Shown here: positions 18,117 to 29,608 of the stretch, piece by piece
How the letters are laid out: each line of letters opens with the position of its first letter
Numbering within the stretch: the stretch's first letter is position 1
Origin: Bacteroidales bacterium
Lineage (GTDB): Bacteria > Bacteroidota > Bacteroidia > Bacteroidales > WCHB1-69
Direction of reading: 5' to 3'
NCBI GenBank assembly: GCA_017551725.1
Contig: JAFZKY010000048.1
Span: 1-40,864, forward strand
DNA length: 40,864 bases
The notes under the pieces: model-generated
The model's input: only the letters and a program-made list of their open reading frames with translations
Databases searched by the model: none
Told to the model about the DNA's origin: nothing
Translations under genes and position numbers: made by a program

Positions 18117-19571
18117 ATGAAACAGAAAGACTTCATCTTCAATATCTGTCTGCTTCTGTTTCTCAACCTGTTAGTAAAACCCTTCTGGCTCCTGGGCGTG
18201 GAAGTCGGGGTGCAGAACCAGGTAGGGGCGGCTGACTATGGCCTTTATTTTGCCATCTTCAACTTCACCTACGTGTTCTACATGCTGCTGGACATGGGCA
18301 TCTGCAATTTCAACAATCGCACCATCGCCCGCAACAACCAGCTGCTAAACAAATACTTGTCTTCCATCATCGTCTTGCGGTTTCTTCTGTGTCTGGTCTA
18401 TTTTGCGGTGATTTACACGGTGGCGCTGATTATCGGCTACCGGGGGGTGCAGTTGAAACTCCTGTTCTGGATCGGGTTCAACCAGTTCTTGAACGCCACG
18501 ATGCTCTATCTGCGCTCCAACGTGTCGGCGCTGCTCCTGTTCAAGACCGACAGTTTCCTCTCGGTGCTCGACCGGCTGCTGGCCATTCTTTTCTGCGGGA
18601 TGCTGCTCTGGGGCCATATCATCGACAAACCCTTCCGGATTGAATGGTTCGTCTATTGCCAGACCGCCGCGTACCTGCTGGCGATTGCAGTGGCATTGAC
18701 CATCGTGCTGAAAAAGTCGAAGTTGCGCAGGCTTACATGGAACAAAAAGCTCTCGCTCCTCATCCTGAAAAAAAGTCTGCCCTTTGCCCTGTTAACCCTG
18801 CTGATGGCCTTCTACAACCGCATCGACTCGGTGATGATTGAGCGACTGCTGCCGGTTGACATCGCCACCACGCAGGCCGGCATCTACGCCTCCGCATTCC
18901 GTCTGCTTGACGCGCTGGTAATGATCGCCTATCTGTTCTCCGTCATCTTGCTGCCGCTGTTTTCCAAAATGATAAAAGAGAAAGAGAACGTCCAGCCCAT
19001 TGTGCGCACGTCGTTCTCGTTCCTGTACGTCTTTGCCATCGGCGCGACGGTCGTGCTGCTATGCTATCGGGAGCCCATCCTCGCCTGGCTGTACAACGAC
19101 CACGTGGAGGCCTCCGCAAACGTCTTCGCCCTCTTGATTCCGTGCATTATCCCCATCGCCTTCACCTACGTGTTCGGCACGCTGCTGACCGCCAACGGCA
19201 GTCTCAAGAAGCTGAACATCACGGCTATGATCGGCATTTTGGTCAACATCCTGATCAACATATTCCTGATACCGCGATTCCAGGCGTGCGGCGCGGCACT
19301 GGCGAGCCTCTGCACCCAGTCGGTCGTCTCCCTGCTGCAATTCTTCATCGCCATCAAGGAGTTGAAGGTGCCTCTGCGCAGCCTGCCGTGGCTCTCCTGC
19401 CTGCTCTTCACCGCCCTGATGATTCCCACCGCCCTGTTCACCAGCCAATATCTGCACCTGGACATCAAATACGCGCTGGTCCTTCTGGTCGGCGTGACGC
19501 TGCTCTACGGTCTTCTCACGCGACTTATCGACATACGGGCCCTCCGCGAGACCATCACCCGAAAATCCTGA
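18117..19571 (+). CDS. Polysaccharide flippase (MOP/Wzx-like membrane protein)
   Basis: This 484-residue protein has 12-14 predicted membrane spans and belongs to the polysaccharide biosynthesis/oligosaccharide flippase branch of the MOP superfamily. An early segment, VGAADYGLYFAIFNFTYVF at about 35-53, is the typical second helix of this group. Lys/Arg-rich short loops alternate with hydrophobic helices, and a FYNRIDSVMIERL segment near 234-246 marks the start of the second half. Such proteins move lipid-linked glycans to the periplasmic side. No glycosyltransferase cluster surrounds it here, so its substrate is unknown. It lies between leuS and tlyA and is probably co-transcribed with both. 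Confidence 0.85.
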   Translation: MKQKDFIFNICLLLFLNLLVKPFWLLGVEVGVQNQVGAADYGLYFAIFNFTYVFYMLLDMGICNFNNRTIARNNQLLNKYLSSIIVLRFLLCLVYFAVIYTVALIIGYRGVQLKLLFWIGFNQFLNATMLYLRSNVSALLLFKTDSFLSVLDRLLAILFCGMLLWGHIIDKPFRIEWFVYCQTAAYLLAIAVALTIVLKKSKLRRLTWNKKLSLLILKKSLPFALLTLLMAFYNRIDSVMIERLLPVDIATTQAGIYASAFRLLDALVMIAYLFSVILLPLFSKMIKEKENVQPIVRTSFSFLYVFAIGATVVLLCYREPILAWLYNDHVEASANVFALLIPCIIPIAFTYVFGTLLTANGSLKKLNITAMIGILVNILINIFLIPRFQACGAALASLCTQSVVSLLQFFIAIKELKVPLRSLPWLSCLLFTALMIPTALFTSQYLHLDIKYALVLLVGVTLLYGLLTRLIDIRALRETITRKS

Positions 19572-19576
19572 ACATC

Positions 19577-20371
19577 ATGCGCTTGGACAAATACCTCACC
19601 GAAAAACAGTTCTTCCCGTCGCGGGAGAAAGCCCAGACCGCCATCCGGCATCAGACCGTGAAGGTGAACGGGAACATTACCACGAAAGCCTCCTACGATG
19701 TGGCCGAAACAGATGTGGTGGAAGTCATTGACATTTTCAACAAATACGTCAGCATGGGCGGTCTGAAACTGGAAAAGGCCATTGAGGATTTCGGGCTTGA
19801 TTTCCAGGGGAAAAGCGTGCTGGACATCGGGGCATCCACTGGCGGCTTCACAGACTGCGCCCTGCAACACGGCGCCTCGCACGTGGTGGCCGTGGACGTA
19901 GGCACCGACCAACTGGCCGACAAATTGCGCCGAGACAATCGGGTTATATCCTTGGAAAACCAGGACTTCCGCACGCTCACACCCGAGAGGGTGCACTCCG
20001 AGACCTTCGATTTCATCGTCTCCGACGTCTCCTTCATTTCCCTCACCCATATTCTGCCCTACTGCGCCCAATTCCTGAAGCCTGACGGACAGATGATGCT
20101 GCTCATCAAGCCCCAGTTCGAAGCCGGGCCCTCGTTTTTGAACAAAAGCGGTATCGTGACCGACGAGAAAGGCTATAAAATCGCCATCCAGAAAGTGGTG
20201 GGCGAAGCGCTCAACCAGCATTTCCATCTGCACAACATCGGCATTTCCACCCTGTTTGAGCAACACAAGAATGTGGAATTTCTATCCCTATTCGGGAAAA
20301 ACGACATGCGTTTCCGGCTGGATTTGAGCAAATTGTGCCAGGACGTCAAGACCGTTAAAAAAGAATTGTAA
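19577..20371 (+). CDS. tlyA: TlyA-family rRNA 2'-O-methyltransferase (S4 plus FtsJ-like domains)
   Basis: This 264-residue protein begins with an S4 RNA-binding domain (MRLDKYLTEK ... SREKAQTAI ... VKVNG, residues 1-55), followed by an FtsJ/RrmJ-type methyltransferase. The SAM-binding loop is VLDIGASTGGFTDCAL at 81-96, and the family motif GGLKLEKA at 61-68 carries K64. SDVSFISL and LIKPQFE follow as the later catalytic motifs. TlyA in mycobacteria methylates 16S and 23S rRNA; older databases call it hemolysin A. The frame is open far upstream, but the ATG at 19577, 5 bp after the flippase stop, gives the expected S4 start. Confidence 0.9.
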   Translation: MRLDKYLTEKQFFPSREKAQTAIRHQTVKVNGNITTKASYDVAETDVVEVIDIFNKYVSMGGLKLEKAIEDFGLDFQGKSVLDIGASTGGFTDCALQHGASHVVAVDVGTDQLADKLRRDNRVISLENQDFRTLTPERVHSETFDFIVSDVSFISLTHILPYCAQFLKPDGQMMLLIKPQFEAGPSFLNKSGIVTDEKGYKIAIQKVVGEALNQHFHLHNIGISTLFEQHKNVEFLSLFGKNDMRFRLDLSKLCQDVKTVKKEL

Positions 20372-20385
20372 ACCAAGAAAAAAAC

Positions 20386-21087
20386 ATGTACGAGCATATC
20401 TTCCGCTTTTTGACCAGCCTTGTGGCGAACAACAACCGCGAGTGGTTCCAGGCGCACCGTACGGAATACGATTCCGCCTGGAAGAGTTTCCACGAGATGG
20501 TGGACCAGCTCATCCTCGAAATCCAGAAATTCGACCCGTCGGTCAGCTATCTCACCCCCAAAGACTGCATCTACCGTCTGTACCGCGACCTTCGTTTCTC
20601 GCCAGACAAGACACCGTACAAGGGGCATTTCGGGGCCTACATCAATGCGGACGGCAAGAAATCCTTCTACGGGGGCTACTATCTTCAGATAGAGCCGCAC
20701 CAGTTCATGTTGGCCAGCGGAGTGTGGTGGCTGCCGCCAAAGGAGATGCGCGCGTTGCGGCAGGCCATTGTAGATCAGACAGATACCTACCGAGCCCTTG
20801 TGGAGGAACCGGCCTTCAAGAAGCTGTGCCCCACCATCGGCATCAACCATTTCAAGCGGATTCCCAACGGTTTTCCCAAAGACTTCCCCTATCCGGAATA
20901 TCTTTTATGCAAAGACTACACCTGCTGCTGCACCCTGCCGCCCGCCGAGTTGTCGCGGAAAGATGCCGTCGCCCGTATGGCCGAGAAGTTCCATATCATG
21001 CAGCCTTTCAACGAGTTCCTGAAAGAGAACATCCTCATCAACATCGAGGAGATGGAGAGCATGAAAAGTGTGGTGAAATTTGTGTGA
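20386..21087 (+). CDS. DUF2461-family protein
   Basis: This 233-residue soluble protein has the DUF2461 (TIGR02453) pattern: FLTSLVANNNREWFQAHR at about 8-25, then IYRLYRDLRFSPDKTPYKGHFGAYI at about 63-87, where the RDLRFS-x-DK-x-PYK motif is the family signature. A central segment FYGGYYLQIEPHQFMLASGVWWLPP follows. The biochemical function of the family is not known. It is last in the leuS group and stops exactly where the convergent ligA stop begins (no bases between them). Confidence 0.9.
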   Translation: MYEHIFRFLTSLVANNNREWFQAHRTEYDSAWKSFHEMVDQLILEIQKFDPSVSYLTPKDCIYRLYRDLRFSPDKTPYKGHFGAYINADGKKSFYGGYYLQIEPHQFMLASGVWWLPPKEMRALRQAIVDQTDTYRALVEEPAFKKLCPTIGINHFKRIPNGFPKDFPYPEYLLCKDYTCCCTLPPAELSRKDAVARMAEKFHIMQPFNEFLKENILINIEEMESMKSVVKFV

Positions 21088-25298
<4,211 letters not shown>

Positions 25299-25343
25299 AT
25301 TGTAATAATATTTATTGTATAATCAATCGTCGGATTACGGCTG

Positions 25344-25370
25344 CAAAGATACGGAATAATCCATTACCAA
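25344..25370 (-). promoter_or_regulatory. Bacteroidota-type promoter for dcp
   Basis: On the minus strand 25351-25344 reads TATCTTTG, a perfect TAnnTTTG. TTG at 25370-25368 lies 16 nt further upstream, slightly closer than usual. The leader to the dcp ATG is about 40 nt and AT-rich. Confidence 0.6.
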
Positions 25371-25504
25371 TCGTGTTGGAAAAGTATGTTATCAGCCTCA
25401 TTTTTTCCGAAATCCATTTGCATTTTTAAGATTTAATTGTTAATTTTGTAACACCATATTTTTAATATATTGTAAATCAGATAATAAAAATTTTTACAAA
25501 CCTC
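25371..25504. other. AT-rich gene-free spacer
   Basis: This stretch between the back-to-back promoters of dcp and the 25741 gene is AT-rich and contains stops in all frames. I see no RNA gene, repeat or hairpin of note in it. Confidence 0.5.
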
Positions 25505-25536
25505 TTGACAAAGGGGGTACCAGCACTGTATTTTTG
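25505..25536 (+). promoter_or_regulatory. Bacteroidota-type promoter with distant start codon
   Basis: TTG at 25505-25507 (within CTTGACA) and TATTTTTG at 25529-25536 are separated by 21 nt, one of the best matches in the window. Transcription would begin near 25543, about 200 nt before the next start codon at 25741. Confidence 0.65.
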
Positions 25537-25542
25537 CGGTGT

Positions 25543-25740
25543 GTTCAAGAGAGACGACGAAGGGCTGGCAATCCCGAGTAGGACGAGAGCATGACAGGAC
25601 AGATATAAGGAAAAGCCTACAGAGATCGAACCACTCCGAGCCTGATCCGAGGGAGAGGAATCGGGGCGTAAAAGGCGGAAGCCGCATCCACGAAACAGGA
25701 GAAAGAATTTTCAAAAATTAACAACAAAAACATCAGAAAA
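25543..25740 (+). promoter_or_regulatory. Long leader RNA with possible structure, or an unrecognised small RNA
   Basis: About 198 nt separate the predicted transcription start from the ATG at 25741. This part is GC-rich and purine-rich, unlike the AT-rich spacer before it. Possible helices: GTAGG (25578-25582) with CCTAC (25616-25620); TCCGA with TCGGG around 25646-25666; and a short GGC/GCC hairpin closed by a GGAA tetraloop at about 25674-25683. An A-rich stretch follows before the start codon. I do not recognise RNase P RNA, tmRNA, 6S RNA or a known riboswitch. No T-run terminator is visible before the gene. Confidence 0.4.
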
Positions 25741-26223
25741 ATGAAACGTATCTTTTTACTTTTCGGGACATTGTTCCTTGCCTGTTCCGTATGGGCGACA
25801 GGTGATCTACCCAGCATCATCATCCACAAGAGCAACGGAGGCCCGTGGGCTTTCCTCAACCTCTACAACGACATTCTGTACACGCCGGCACAGGACGAGA
25901 CGCATCCGGCCACGCTGGACTGCACAGGTTCCGGCTACAGTTCCTGCCGTGTGCCGAGGAACAACGCCCTCTCCTTCACGTCATCACCGATTGGCAATCC
26001 AACCCTCAGTCCCATGTTTGCCGATGCCATCAACCAAATCATCGAGGCCAGCGAACAGCATATAAACAACGGAGTGATGCGCGGGACACAATCCAAGAAA
26101 ATCGCGGTCAACGGCACCCGCGGGATGGAGACCTACGTGGTAAAAGGCAATTGGGAGTACAACTCGCGCGGGGGATGCACCATGTACATCTACGTAACCC
26201 CCATAGCATTGCGTATTCCGTAA
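25741..26223 (+). CDS. Small secreted protein of unknown function
   Basis: This 160-residue protein has a clear signal peptide (KR at 2-3, hydrophobic core at 4-15, cleavage near VWA at 17-19). The mature part starts with SIIIHKSNGGPWAFLNLYND, has Cys residues in a DCTGSGYSSC segment and in GGCTMYIYV near the end, and ends with beta-like strands (ETYVVKGNWEY, CTMYIYVTPIALRIP). I recognise no family. It is preceded by a promoter and a long leader and followed after 12 bp by another secreted protein, so the two probably form one transcript. Confidence 0.7.
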   Translation: MKRIFLLFGTLFLACSVWATGDLPSIIIHKSNGGPWAFLNLYNDILYTPAQDETHPATLDCTGSGYSSCRVPRNNALSFTSSPIGNPTLSPMFADAINQIIEASEQHINNGVMRGTQSKKIAVNGTRGMETYVVKGNWEYNSRGGCTMYIYVTPIALRIP

Positions 26224-26235
26224 TCTAAAACAGAA

Positions 26236-27900
26236 ATGACGATGAAACCGCACAGAATTTCCATCACAGCACTTGGCATCCTGGTTTGCACAACCATCCA
26301 TTGCCAACCCTGGGTCGGCAGTATCTTCACCTGCGACACGACTATTATCCTGGAATCCGGGGCGTTGCCTTCCGACCTGTCGCATTTGAAATGCAGCGTG
26401 AGCGAAGGGACGTTCTACTACGCAGAGATAAAGTCGTTCCAGCAGGTATCGCGTGACTACGCAGCCGTCATCCACGGCGTACGTCTGGATAATTTTGTGA
26501 CATCTTCCATATTCCTACCTTTGCCCCGGACGGTTAAAAAGCGGGAAGAGGCTGCTGGAAGATACTGGATCCATGATTTCAGCATCTACCCGGACATGGT
26601 CGTGGTTGCGACACAGGACCACATCCTCCTCTATCACAGGGGGGATTCGGACACGCTGGCGTTCGACACCCTTTACGATCATCCCAACGTCAAGGCGGCC
26701 TACATCTTCCACGACACGCTCCATTATTTTGAAGAAGATCATAATACGGGGTATAAATGGTTTCATCGTCCGCTCCACGGAGGGCAGGAGGTACTTGTTC
26801 AGGAGTTATCCTACGAAGCCCCTCATGTCGTCCAGGCGAGCCCAAACCGTTATCTTTTCCACGATCAACAACATGTTTACTTCCTAAGCACACGTTTCCC
26901 CATCCTGCACCAGTACACGCTGGACGGAGCCTGGGTCCGGGATTTCACTTTTAAGATTCCCGACTGGCATCCTTTCGAGGAGGAATACATCCGACGTTCA
27001 CTGAGCGTGCCGTACGGTATCGAACGGATCCACGCCACAATGAATGATATCTGGCGGTATTCCTATCCCAAGTATGCTTTCCCCATCGGCGGGGGACATC
27101 TGCTATACTACACGCAATATGAGACTGAAACAGGGAAATCGCACCTGCAATATGCCTATCTCGACCCGTCCGGGAAGACATATCTGTTGGATGCGAAAGA
27201 CACGAGTCAGGGGGTATATGACGGTGGCCGATTTCCCTTCAACCTGTTTGAATACGATGCGGACAAGGCCCGCACCAGCTGGAACGACCTGATGATTGAG
27301 ATTTGTGCGGGAAGCAACGTCCACTGGGAGGGTCTCACGCCGGCAGTGTACCAACAACGGCAGGAGGAATTTTTCAAGCAGAACGAACCCATCATCCAAA
27401 TCAGAACAATGCGTCACAAAAACAGCCGACCGGAAACGCAAGCCAGTCTCTACAATGAGGAACGGCAACTGCTTTCGCTGCAGGACCTGCCTGCGCAGAA
27501 GAGCATTTTCCTGGTCACCAAAGCATTATCCTGTTCCGCCTGCATCAACACCTTGTTGCAATTGTTGAACACAACGAATTCAAACCATATTCATATCGGC
27601 ATCTACTACGATTTTATACCGGGAGCCTTACGGGAGCGGGAGATGAGAAAGGAGATCCGGCAGTATCTGGAAAGACCGTTCGGTCTTTACTACCCTGCCT
27701 GTCAGCGGAGCATCCAGAATCCACGTCCGATCTTTTCCACAATGGGATTTTCCGAAGAGGCAGGCCTCCTTTTGTACGAGAAAGGCAAGGCTCCCATTTT
27801 CTACGACCTCAGCCACATCTTCGAGGACGACGCTTACAATTTCCGCTTCAGGGCGGACTTCGAAGAGGGGTGGAATCGTTTCACGCAAAATCAAAAGTGA
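26236..27900 (+). CDS. Secreted protein with propeller-like region and CxxC thioredoxin-like end
   Basis: This 554-residue protein has an N-terminal signal peptide (residues 1-25; start at 26236 or two codons later). Residues about 30-390 are rich in short beta strands with aromatic residues (HDFSIYPDMVVVATQDHILLYHRG, HLLYYTQYETE, LQYAYLDPSGKTYLLD), which suggests a beta-propeller of the type found in Bacteroidota surface proteins. This is inference. From about residue 420 a thioredoxin-like segment appears: a hydrophobic strand KSIFLVTKALS followed by C433-S-A-C436 and a helix, then HIHIGIYYDF. A redox or disulfide-handling role is possible. It lies 12 bp after the 25741 gene. Confidence 0.65.
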   Translation: MTMKPHRISITALGILVCTTIHCQPWVGSIFTCDTTIILESGALPSDLSHLKCSVSEGTFYYAEIKSFQQVSRDYAAVIHGVRLDNFVTSSIFLPLPRTVKKREEAAGRYWIHDFSIYPDMVVVATQDHILLYHRGDSDTLAFDTLYDHPNVKAAYIFHDTLHYFEEDHNTGYKWFHRPLHGGQEVLVQELSYEAPHVVQASPNRYLFHDQQHVYFLSTRFPILHQYTLDGAWVRDFTFKIPDWHPFEEEYIRRSLSVPYGIERIHATMNDIWRYSYPKYAFPIGGGHLLYYTQYETETGKSHLQYAYLDPSGKTYLLDAKDTSQGVYDGGRFPFNLFEYDADKARTSWNDLMIEICAGSNVHWEGLTPAVYQQRQEEFFKQNEPIIQIRTMRHKNSRPETQASLYNEERQLLSLQDLPAQKSIFLVTKALSCSACINTLLQLLNTTNSNHIHIGIYYDFIPGALREREMRKEIRQYLERPFGLYYPACQRSIQNPRPIFSTMGFSEEAGLLLYEKGKAPIFYDLSHIFEDDAYNFRFRADFEEGWNRFTQNQK

Positions 27901-27919
27901 ATGCCAAACAAAAAATGTG

Positions 27920-27927
27920 TACCTTTG
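27920..27927 (+). promoter_or_regulatory. Bacteroidota -7 box for the DUF58-radC transcript
   Basis: TACCTTTG at 27920-27927 is a perfect TAnnTTTG, 20 bp after the previous stop codon and 19 bp before the ATG at 27947. I see no good -33 element. It supports the short start at 27947 over the open frame further upstream. Confidence 0.5.
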
Positions 27928-27946
27928 CCGCCAAATTGAAGAGGAC

Positions 27947-28882
27947 ATGGCTTATACGATAGACCTGACGAAAATCACCCAATACGACCACGTTGAATTT
28001 GTTGCCAAGCAAGTGGTGGAAGGCTTCATCACCGGACTGCACCGCAGCCCCATGCACGGCTTCTCGGTGGAGTTCGCCGAGCACCGCCAGTACAACACGG
28101 GGGAGCCCATCCGTCACATTGACTGGAAGTTATACGCCCGTACAGACAAGCTGTTCGTGAAGCGCTACGAGGAGGAGACCAATCTGCGCTGCCACCTCAT
28201 CATCGACAACTCGTCGTCCATGTATTTCCCCATCCGGGAGAAGTATTCCTTGGCCACGCCCAACAAGATTTTCTTCGCCGTCTATGCTGCTGCCGTGCTG
28301 ATGCAGATATTCAAGAGCCAGCGTGACGCGGTGGGGCTGAGTGTTTTCTCCGACAAATTGGAGTTGCACACCCACGCGCGCGGAGGCGATGCCCATCAAA
28401 AGATGATATACCGCGAATTGGAGAAGATACTCCAACCCATCGGGCAGGACGTTCACCGGAACTCGCTGGTCACCGACACGCTTCATCAGATTGCCGAGCA
28501 GATTCACCGCCGGTCATTAGTGATCATCTTCAGCGACATGCTGGAAAGCCAGCGGGATCTGGATGAAATGATGCTGGCGCTGGGGCATCTGCGCCACAAT
28601 AAGCACGAAGTGCTGCTGTTCCACACTTTCGACAAGAGCCTCGAATACGACTTCGCCTTCGAAAACCGCCTGTACAAATTCGTGGACATGGAGACCGGAC
28701 GTGAAATCAAGGTCCATGCCAACAATATCCGCGAGTTCTACCAGAACACCATCCATGACTTCTTCCACGAAATCAAAGTCAAGTGCGGACAATACCAGAT
28801 TGACGTCATCCCGGCTGACATCACCCAGGGATTCGACCAGATTCTCCTACCCTACCTGCTGAAGCGCGCACACACCGTGTGA
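27947..28882 (+). CDS. DUF58-family protein with von Willebrand A-like fold
   Basis: This 311-residue protein carries the DUF58 signature at about 45-80: EHRQYNTGEPIRHIDWKLYARTDKLFVKRY in shortened family form, with HIDW and the KRYEEE segment. A vWA-like metal site follows, with D87-x-S89-x-S91 in IIDNSSSM. DUF58 proteins usually occur with MoxR ATPases and BatA/B-type proteins and are thought to aid assembly or chaperoning of periplasmic complexes. Here no MoxR gene is adjacent, which is slightly unusual. The start at 27947 follows the -7 box. Its TGA overlaps the ATG of radC by one base. Confidence 0.9.
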   Translation: MAYTIDLTKITQYDHVEFVAKQVVEGFITGLHRSPMHGFSVEFAEHRQYNTGEPIRHIDWKLYARTDKLFVKRYEEETNLRCHLIIDNSSSMYFPIREKYSLATPNKIFFAVYAAAVLMQIFKSQRDAVGLSVFSDKLELHTHARGGDAHQKMIYRELEKILQPIGQDVHRNSLVTDTLHQIAEQIHRRSLVIIFSDMLESQRDLDEMMLALGHLRHNKHEVLLFHTFDKSLEYDFAFENRLYKFVDMETGREIKVHANNIREFYQNTIHDFFHEIKVKCGQYQIDVIPADITQGFDQILLPYLLKRAHTV

Positions 28883-29586
28883 TGAAAGGGACTGAATCCA
28901 GCGACCGTCTCACCATTCCAGACTGGTGCGAGCAAGACCGTCCACGCGAGAAATTCGCCGCCAACGGCGCCACTGCACTTTCCGACGCCGAGCTGATTGC
29001 CATCCTGCTCCGCACGGGCAACGCCACGGACAATGCCGTGGACCTGGCCAAGCGACTGCTCAACACCTGTGACAACAAACTCAACAACGTGTCGGACCTC
29101 TCCCTGCAACAGCTCACCGGCATCAAAGGCATCGGGAAGGCTAAGGCCATCTCCATCCTCACCGCCTTCGAAATCGGAAGGCGGATGCAGGCGGAAAACG
29201 TGGAAGAACGGCAGGGCATACGGGATTCATCCGACATCGTAAAAATCATGCAGACACGCAATGCGTACCTGAAACACGAGGAGTTCTGGGTCGTCCTGCT
29301 CAACGCCGCCTCCCGCATTCTCGACGTGTGCCAAATCGGGAAAGGCGGAGTCACGAGCACGCTCGTCGATGTACGCATCATCCTTCAGCAGGCCATCATG
29401 CAGGACGCCACCGCCATCATCCTGTGCCACAACCACCCCTCGGGATCCGTCAAGCCCAGCCAGACCGACATCCAACTGACCAAACAGATCCAACAAGCGG
29501 CCAACATCTTCAACATCCACCTGATGGACCATGTGATCATACATAAAAGCAGATACTTCAGTTTTGTGGAGAACAACTTATTATAA
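28882..29586 (+). CDS. radC: RadC/YsxA-family JAMM-domain protein
   Basis: This 234-residue protein has an N-terminal helix-hairpin-helix region (LSDAELIAILLRTG at 33-46; GIKGIGKAKA at 80-89) and a JAMM/MPN-type domain. The zinc-binding motif is H183-N-H185-PSG with D196. The family was named for DNA repair in E. coli, but the link was later withdrawn and the true role is unclear. The ATG at 28882 shares one base with the DUF58 stop (TGATG). A GTG one codon earlier would also work but is less likely. Confidence 0.93.
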   Translation: MKGTESSDRLTIPDWCEQDRPREKFAANGATALSDAELIAILLRTGNATDNAVDLAKRLLNTCDNKLNNVSDLSLQQLTGIKGIGKAKAISILTAFEIGRRMQAENVEERQGIRDSSDIVKIMQTRNAYLKHEEFWVVLLNAASRILDVCQIGKGGVTSTLVDVRIILQQAIMQDATAIILCHNHPSGSVKPSQTDIQLTKQIQQAANIFNIHLMDHVIIHKSRYFSFVENNLL

Positions 29587-29592
29587 AAAATG

Positions 29593-29600
29593 TACTTTTG
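29593..29600 (+). promoter_or_regulatory. Bacteroidota -7 box very close to the nnrE/nnrD start
   Basis: TACTTTTG at 29593-29600 matches TAnnTTTG. A TTTG at 29563-29566 lies 26 nt upstream, longer than the usual spacing. Transcription would start near 29606, only about 3 nt before the ATG at 29609, so the message would be nearly leaderless. Confidence 0.5.
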
Positions 29601-29608
29601 CAGACTTT

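Noticed and set aside
19061-19576. An upstream extension of the TlyA-type gene to 19061
   Set aside because: It lies wholly inside the flippase gene in another frame, and the S4 domain starts exactly at 19577.
25543-25740. RNase P RNA, tmRNA, 6S RNA or tRNA in the long leader
   Set aside because: None of the invariant sequences of RNase P or tmRNA could be found, no cloverleaf fits, and the region lacks the long rod shape of 6S RNA as far as can be judged by eye.
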